Shown here piece by piece: positions 20,687 through 23,457 of a stretch of DNA of 23,457 bases. The notes beneath the pieces were generated by a model. It saw only the letters and a list, made by a program, of their open reading frames with translations, searched no databases and was not told where the DNA came from. Source of the DNA: an uncultured Eubacteriales bacterium (lineage in GTDB: Bacteria; Bacillota; Clostridia; Christensenellales; UBA1242); assembly GCA_900552105.1 (NCBI GenBank), contig URYH01000019.1, positions 1-23,457 on the forward strand, read 5' to 3'. Position numbers and translations under genes: made by a program. How positions within the stretch are numbered: position 1 is the first letter of the stretch; each line of letters begins with the position of its first letter.

Positions 20687-21739
20687 TTATTTTCGAGAGT
20701 AAGTTAATTTTTCTTTTCTCTTTCTTTTTTCTTCTTCTTTCTTTTCAACAACTTCCAAAATATTGTTGCAAAGTGGAGTTGTGATAACAGCAAAAACAGA
20801 ACTTGCGAGCATATAGAGTCCAAACACAGAGTTATATAAAATTCCAAACACGCCCAAAATCAAAGGCATGACAATCATCATAACTTTGTTTGTTGGTATC
20901 TTTTTTTCTTCAAACTCATTATCTGTGAGTTTTTTCTTTTTGAATCTATATTTTTTGTTTGTGACAAATTGTTGTAAGAATGCAACTCCAATAATCAAAA
21001 TTGCAATTCCGAAATAACCATTTTGATCTCTTGTGTTTTCATTCACAACTGCCCAAACTTTTTCGTATTCTTGTTTGGCTTCTTCGGTTTGTTGTTCGTC
21101 AGAAAGTCCTGCAAGTTTTGCGTATTCAGAAAATGTTGGAACTGGGTTTTTAAATGGGGAATCCGCCATCCAAACATTTTCAATCCATAAAAATGATTCT
21201 TTTTTGGCTTTATATTCTTCCAAAACTCTTGCCCTTGCTTCTTCTTCGTTGAGAGTTGAAATGTCAACTGATGCAATATCTTCAACTTTTTCAACACCAT
21301 AGTAAGCAAGTCTCAAATCTTCGTATTGTTGAGCAACCTTATAACTTGACATTTTGTTAAGCCCCGCAAAAAGTGTGAAGAAAACAACCATTGTGAGAAC
21401 CATTGTAATCAATGTGACAAGGCAAGTTCCACCGATATTATAGTTATGTTTTTTGTATACTTCCATTGTCTTTGCATTAAGTTCTTTTTGGTTGTTGCCA
21501 TATTTCTTTTTTAAGACATCAATTTCTGGTTGAATTTCTGCTTGCATTTTTGTGCTTTTTCTTGTGAATTTTCTGTTGAGAAAATCAAAAGGAAAAAGAA
21601 CGAGTTTTATGACAAGTGTCATGCAAATAATTGCAAGTGCATAGTTTGCAATATTTGAATTAAACGCCATAATAATTTTTTCCCAAACTCCTGTTGGTGC
21701 TTCAACAAGAAGTTTGCCGATTTGGTTTATAATAACCAT
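20687..21739 (-). CDS. yidC: membrane protein insertase YidC/Oxa1/SpoIIIJ family, with enlarged external loop
   Basis: 350-residue inner-membrane insertase. The order is: an amphipathic N-terminus without signal peptide or lipobox; TM1 (about 28-51, with a Lys in the position of the hydrophilic-groove basic residue, VIKLVLFPF); a charged cytoplasmic hairpin (about 52-100, TRKSTKMQAEIQPEIDVLKK); TM2 (about 100-127); a long polar loop (about 128-240); then TM3-TM5 (YFGIAILIIGVAFLQ onward) and a basic C-terminal tail (EKKEEEKRKRKEK). In most Gram-positive homologues the TM2-TM3 external loop is much shorter, so roughly 90-100 residues are extra. The ATG overlaps yidD by 13 bp and has AAGGAG upstream. 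Confidence 0.93.
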   Translation of the reverse strand: MVIINQIGKLLVEAPTGVWEKIIMAFNSNIANYALAIICMTLVIKLVLFPFDFLNRKFTRKSTKMQAEIQPEIDVLKKKYGNNQKELNAKTMEVYKKHNYNIGGTCLVTLITMVLTMVVFFTLFAGLNKMSSYKVAQQYEDLRLAYYGVEKVEDIASVDISTLNEEEARARVLEEYKAKKESFLWIENVWMADSPFKNPVPTFSEYAKLAGLSDEQQTEEAKQEYEKVWAVVNENTRDQNGYFGIAILIIGVAFLQQFVTNKKYRFKKKKLTDNEFEEKKIPTNKVMMIVMPLILGVFGILYNSVFGLYMLASSVFAVITTPLCNNILEVVEKKEEEKRKRKEKLTYSRK

Positions 21740-22002
21740 TTTTCTTCTCCTTTCATGTCAAAGGGAATAAAATCTTCCCCTCCAGCATTTTTTGGATTAC
21801 ATCGAATTATTCTCTTAAGAGCAATAAAACTTCCGCGAAATATCCCAAAATGTTTGATTGCAAGAACAGCATATGTCGAGCAACTTGGATAAAATCTGCA
21901 AGTATGCGGAATGAGTGGGGAGATGCAATATTTATAAAAATAAATGAGTCCCAACCCCAAAAGTTTCAAAGGATAAAAAACTATATTAAGAAATTTCTTC
22001 AT
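21727..22002 (-). CDS. yidD: membrane protein insertion efficiency factor YidD
   Basis: 91-residue YidD family protein, a small membrane-associated helper of YidC-dependent insertion. The signature is complete: YKYCISPLIPHTCRFYPSCS (residues 23-42), with conserved cysteines at C35, C41 and C68 (RCNPKNAGGEDFIP). The N-terminus is amphipathic. It overlaps rnpA by 17 bp and yidC by 13 bp, so its translation is likely coupled to both. Its own ribosome site is weak. Confidence 0.95.
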   Translation of the reverse strand: MKKFLNIVFYPLKLLGLGLIYFYKYCISPLIPHTCRFYPSCSTYAVLAIKHFGIFRGSFIALKRIIRCNPKNAGGEDFIPFDMKGEEKWLL

Positions 22003-22336
22003 TATATAATTTTGCCTTTTTCAAAACTCTTTTCATTTCTTCAACAATTTCAAAAAATGTGATTTCAACAATTTCTGGTTTTGCAATAAACACATAATTA
22101 AAATTGGGGTCAACACATTTTTGAATTTTGTTAAATGCCTCGGTCATACGCCTTTTCACTTTACTTCTGACAACGCTTTTTCCAACTTTTTTGCTGACTG
22201 AAAAACCAATTTTGTTTGGTTGGGTTTTGGTCTTCACAAAAACAACTGAAAGCGTGCGAGTGTGTGAAGCTTGTCCATGTTTATAAATAAACAAAAACTG
22301 CCTATTCTTGCGTAAACGATTTTCACTTTTTATCAT
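21986..22336 (-). CDS. rnpA: ribonuclease P protein component
   Basis: 116-residue basic protein that binds RNase P RNA and helps mature tRNA 5' ends. The RNR signature is KKVGKSVVRSKVKRRMTEAF (residues 49-68), with the preceding FSVSKK. Typical length is 110-120. It follows rpmH by 11 bp in the canonical order, and the two are cotranscribed in most bacteria. Its own tRNA-processing role touches the odd tRNA-Ile precursor at 9650-9982. Confidence 0.95.
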   Translation of the reverse strand: MIKSENRLRKNRQFLFIYKHGQASHTRTLSVVFVKTKTQPNKIGFSVSKKVGKSVVRSKVKRRMTEAFNKIQKCVDPNFNYVFIAKPEIVEITFFEIVEEMKRVLKKAKLYNEEIS

Positions 22337-22347
22337 ATTTTCGCCTA

Positions 22348-22482
22348 TTATGCAGTAAGTTTTTTTCTGCCTCTGTTTCTTCTTCTCTTGAGAACTTTTC
22401 TTCCTGAAGTTGTCTTCATTCTTTCACGAAATCCGTGAACTTTGCTTCTTTGTCTTTTCTTTGGTTGGTAAGTTCTTTTCAT
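22348..22482 (-). CDS. rpmH: 50S ribosomal protein L34
   Basis: 44-residue, very basic ribosomal protein L34. It begins MKRTYQPKKRQRSKVHGF, continues RMKTTSGRKVLKRRRN and ends RKKLTA. The length and pattern are those of nearly all bacterial L34 proteins. The ATG at 22482 has a perfect AGGAGG (22492-22487) 4 nt upstream. First gene of the rpmH-rnpA-yidD-yidC-jag cluster. Confidence 0.98.
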   Translation of the reverse strand: MKRTYQPKKRQRSKVHGFRERMKTTSGRKVLKRRRNRGRKKLTA

Positions 22483-22626
22483 AATTCCTCCTTATTTTTT
22501 TCACGCAAATAAAAAAAGATGATACGTCTTTTCCCCAAAAAAGATTTTCTATATTTTCGCACTTGCGTATTCTTTAAGTATAAAACGAGTGATAGGAAAA
22601 CTTAAAGTTGACATTTTGTCGCTTTT

Positions 22627-22655
22627 ATATTAACCAAAAATTATATCTTTGTCAA
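22627..22655 (-). promoter_or_regulatory. sigma-A promoter of the rpmH operon
   Basis: Minus-strand TTGACA (22655-22650, perfect) and TAATAT (22632-22627) are 17 bp apart. The leader to rpmH would be about 138 nt, long for this gene. A second weak -10 (TATACT) lies closer to the gene. Confidence 0.6.
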
Positions 22656-22731
22656 TGATTTTGCCAAATGTATTGTTTTTGAGTTATTGCAAAAATAAGA
22701 AATTGATATACCAAAAATGACGTGTTTGTTA

Positions 22732-22760
22732 TTGTTAAAAAATCAATTTTATGGTATAAT
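22732..22760 (+). promoter_or_regulatory. sigma-A promoter of the dUTPase gene
   Basis: TTGTTA (22732-22737) and perfect TATAAT (22755-22760) with a 17-bp spacer, starting transcription near 22767. AAAGGAG (22774-22780) then lies 6 nt before the ATG. Confidence 0.75.
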
Positions 22761-22786
22761 TAAGTCATGAAACAAAGGAGTAAATA

Positions 22787-23251
22787 ATGAGAGGATTTGA
22801 GAGAGTTAAAGACGAATTTTTGCAATACGGAGAAAAGGATATCAAACTTCCAATCCGTGCAACAAAAAATGCTTGCGGTTATGATTTTTATAGTCCAATC
22901 GACATCACAATCAAACCTATGCAAAGCGAACTTATTTGGACAAATGTCAAAGCATATTTCAATGAAAATGAAGTGTTGTTTTTGTTCGTCACAAGCAAAA
23001 TGGGAAAACGACACGTTATGATTGCAAACGGAACCGGCGTGATTGAATGTGATTACTACGGAAATCAATCAAATGATGGAAATCTTGGATTTAGACTTTT
23101 GAATCTTGGTGACACAGATTATGAAATTCACAAAGGCGACAAAATTGGTCAAGGCGTGTTCACCTATTTTCTAAAAGCTGACAACGAAGAAGAAGTTACC
23201 ACCGTGCGCACAGGCGGCTTTGGTTCAACAAGCACAGGCTTTTCAAACTAA
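22787..23251 (+). CDS. dut: dUTP diphosphatase family protein
   Basis: 154-residue trimeric-type dUTPase, converting dUTP to dUMP and PPi: it keeps uracil out of DNA and supplies the substrate of ThyX. The five family motifs are in order: ACGYDFYS (29-36), TSKMGKRH (69-76), GVIECDYYGN (84-93), KGDKIGQGVF (116-125) and the C-terminal lid RTGGFGSTSTGF (141-152). In motif 2 the usual RSS/RSG reads TSK, so the normal Arg is missing. Motif 3 has Cys-Asp-Tyr with the catalytic Asp present. Length is typical. Strong own promoter and AAAGGAG; followed by its own terminator, so it is a single-gene unit, divergent from rpmH. Probably active, though the motif 2 change leaves some doubt. Confidence 0.9.
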   Translation: MRGFERVKDEFLQYGEKDIKLPIRATKNACGYDFYSPIDITIKPMQSELIWTNVKAYFNENEVLFLFVTSKMGKRHVMIANGTGVIECDYYGNQSNDGNLGFRLLNLGDTDYEIHKGDKIGQGVFTYFLKADNEEEVTTVRTGGFGSTSTGFSN

Positions 23252-23255
23252 CAAC

Positions 23256-23287
23256 AAAAAAGTTAAGACCAAAATCTTAACTTTTTT
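23256..23287. terminator. terminator of the dUTPase gene
   Basis: AAAAAAGTTAAGA-CCAAAA-TCTTAACTTTTTT, a 13-bp perfect stem with a 6-nt loop and a T-rich 3' arm, starts 4 bp after the stop codon. It is symmetrical enough to act in both directions. Confidence 0.85.
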
Positions 23288-23304
23288 TGTAAAAATGAAG
23301 CGAA

Positions 23305-23354
23305 ATGTCATGTCGAGCAGTCGACCTCAAAGGACGAAACCTTTGGCGAGACAT
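23305..23354. repeat. REP-like palindromic element, possible three-way junction
   Basis: Three nested stems can form. ATGTC (23305-23309) pairs with GACAT (23350-23354). Inside it are GTCGA-GCAG-TCGAC (23312-23325) and AAAGG-ACGAAA-CCTTT (23329-23344). The text resembles the scattered intergenic repeats of the form ATGTCATGTCGAGC...GAGACATCTC found in many bacterial genomes (from memory, not searched). No coding potential. Confidence 0.6.
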
Positions 23355-23457
23355 CTCTTAAAACCCATAATTTTAATAATAAGGTTTTATGAGTGTAGTA
23401 ATTTTTTATGCTGCACGGTTTTGGATTCTTCGCTACGCCATTGGCTTCCGCTCAGAA
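23355..23457. other. non-coding window end with a second GC-rich repeat-like tract
   Basis: No gene is visible. From about 23423 the sequence reads GGATTCTTCGCTACGCC and then GGCTTCCGCTCAGAA up to the edge. This looks like the start of the common intergenic repeat of the type ATTCTTCGCTACGCTC...CGCTCAGAATGAC, cut by the window. It shares short words (CGTAGCG, AGCGGA, GCGAAG, on the other strand) with the 30-nt insert in the tRNA-Ile repeats. Confidence 0.45.

Larger units (their letters stand above)
22483..22786. other. rpmH/dut divergent intergenic region; no oriC signature seen
   Basis: 304 bp between rpmH and the divergent dUTPase gene. It holds the two promoters listed separately and an rpmH leader of about 140 nt. 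This is where dnaA and an origin often lie in Firmicutes. I looked for TTATNCACA DnaA boxes on both strands and found none, and there is no GC-rich/AT-rich unwinding arrangement. I see no further gene. Confidence 0.6.

Noticed and set aside
22483..22786. oriC
   Set aside because: Position beside rpmH is suggestive, but no TTATNCACA boxes and no adjacent dnaA are visible.

Overview
The window is AT-rich, densely packed bacterial chromosome from an anaerobe, most likely an uncultured Clostridia-like member of the Bacillota (inferred from gene content, strong AGGAGG-type ribosome binding sites and TTGACA/TATAAT promoters; I cannot name a genus). Anaerobic metabolism is shown by a trimeric [FeFe]-hydrogenase operon (hydCBA, 1-3907, minus strand, hydA cut by the left edge) and an oxygen-sensitive class III ribonucleotide reductase with its activase (nrdD-nrdG, 4205-6966).

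Layout. 1-3907: hydrogenase operon. 3908-4204: divergent control region with two NrdR-like boxes 32 bp apart and a clear promoter for nrdD. 6967-8576: a ThyX-type thymidylate synthase with duplicated domains and an unrecognised 152-residue partner. 8577-9544: a LysR regulator transcribed divergently from thyX by a promoter that overlaps the thyX promoter face to face. 9600-10013: a tRNA-Ile(GAU) gene preceded by two identical 120-bp tandem units, each carrying an interrupted 5' half of that tRNA. 10016-12349: a Cof-type HAD phosphatase, a possible coding remnant, a HAD phosphatase gene broken by two compensating frameshifts, and an HD-domain hydrolase. 12397-14391: a U32 peptidase-family protein (RlhA-like), apparently on a leaderless mRNA. 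14485-16896: leucyl-tRNA synthetase. 16990-19838: two membrane proteins, a Nudix hydrolase and a third HAD-like protein. 19868-22482: jag, yidC, yidD, rnpA, rpmH, the classic origin-proximal cluster, but with no dnaA beside rpmH. 22787-23251: a dUTPase-family gene. 23252-23457: a terminator and REP-like palindromic DNA.

How it fits together. Four genes serve deoxynucleotide supply (nrdD and nrdG make dNTPs, dut makes dUMP, thyX makes dTMP), and the nrd pair carries a recognisable NrdR signature. The right side is the ribosome, RNase P and membrane-insertion module typical of the origin region. I see no CRISPR array, transposase, prophage or toxin-antitoxin locus. The least ordinary structure is the interrupted tRNA tandem repeat. 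Next are the mutually exclusive thyX/lysR promoters, the leaderless starts and the origin-type cluster lacking dnaA. I found no convincing wholly new system.
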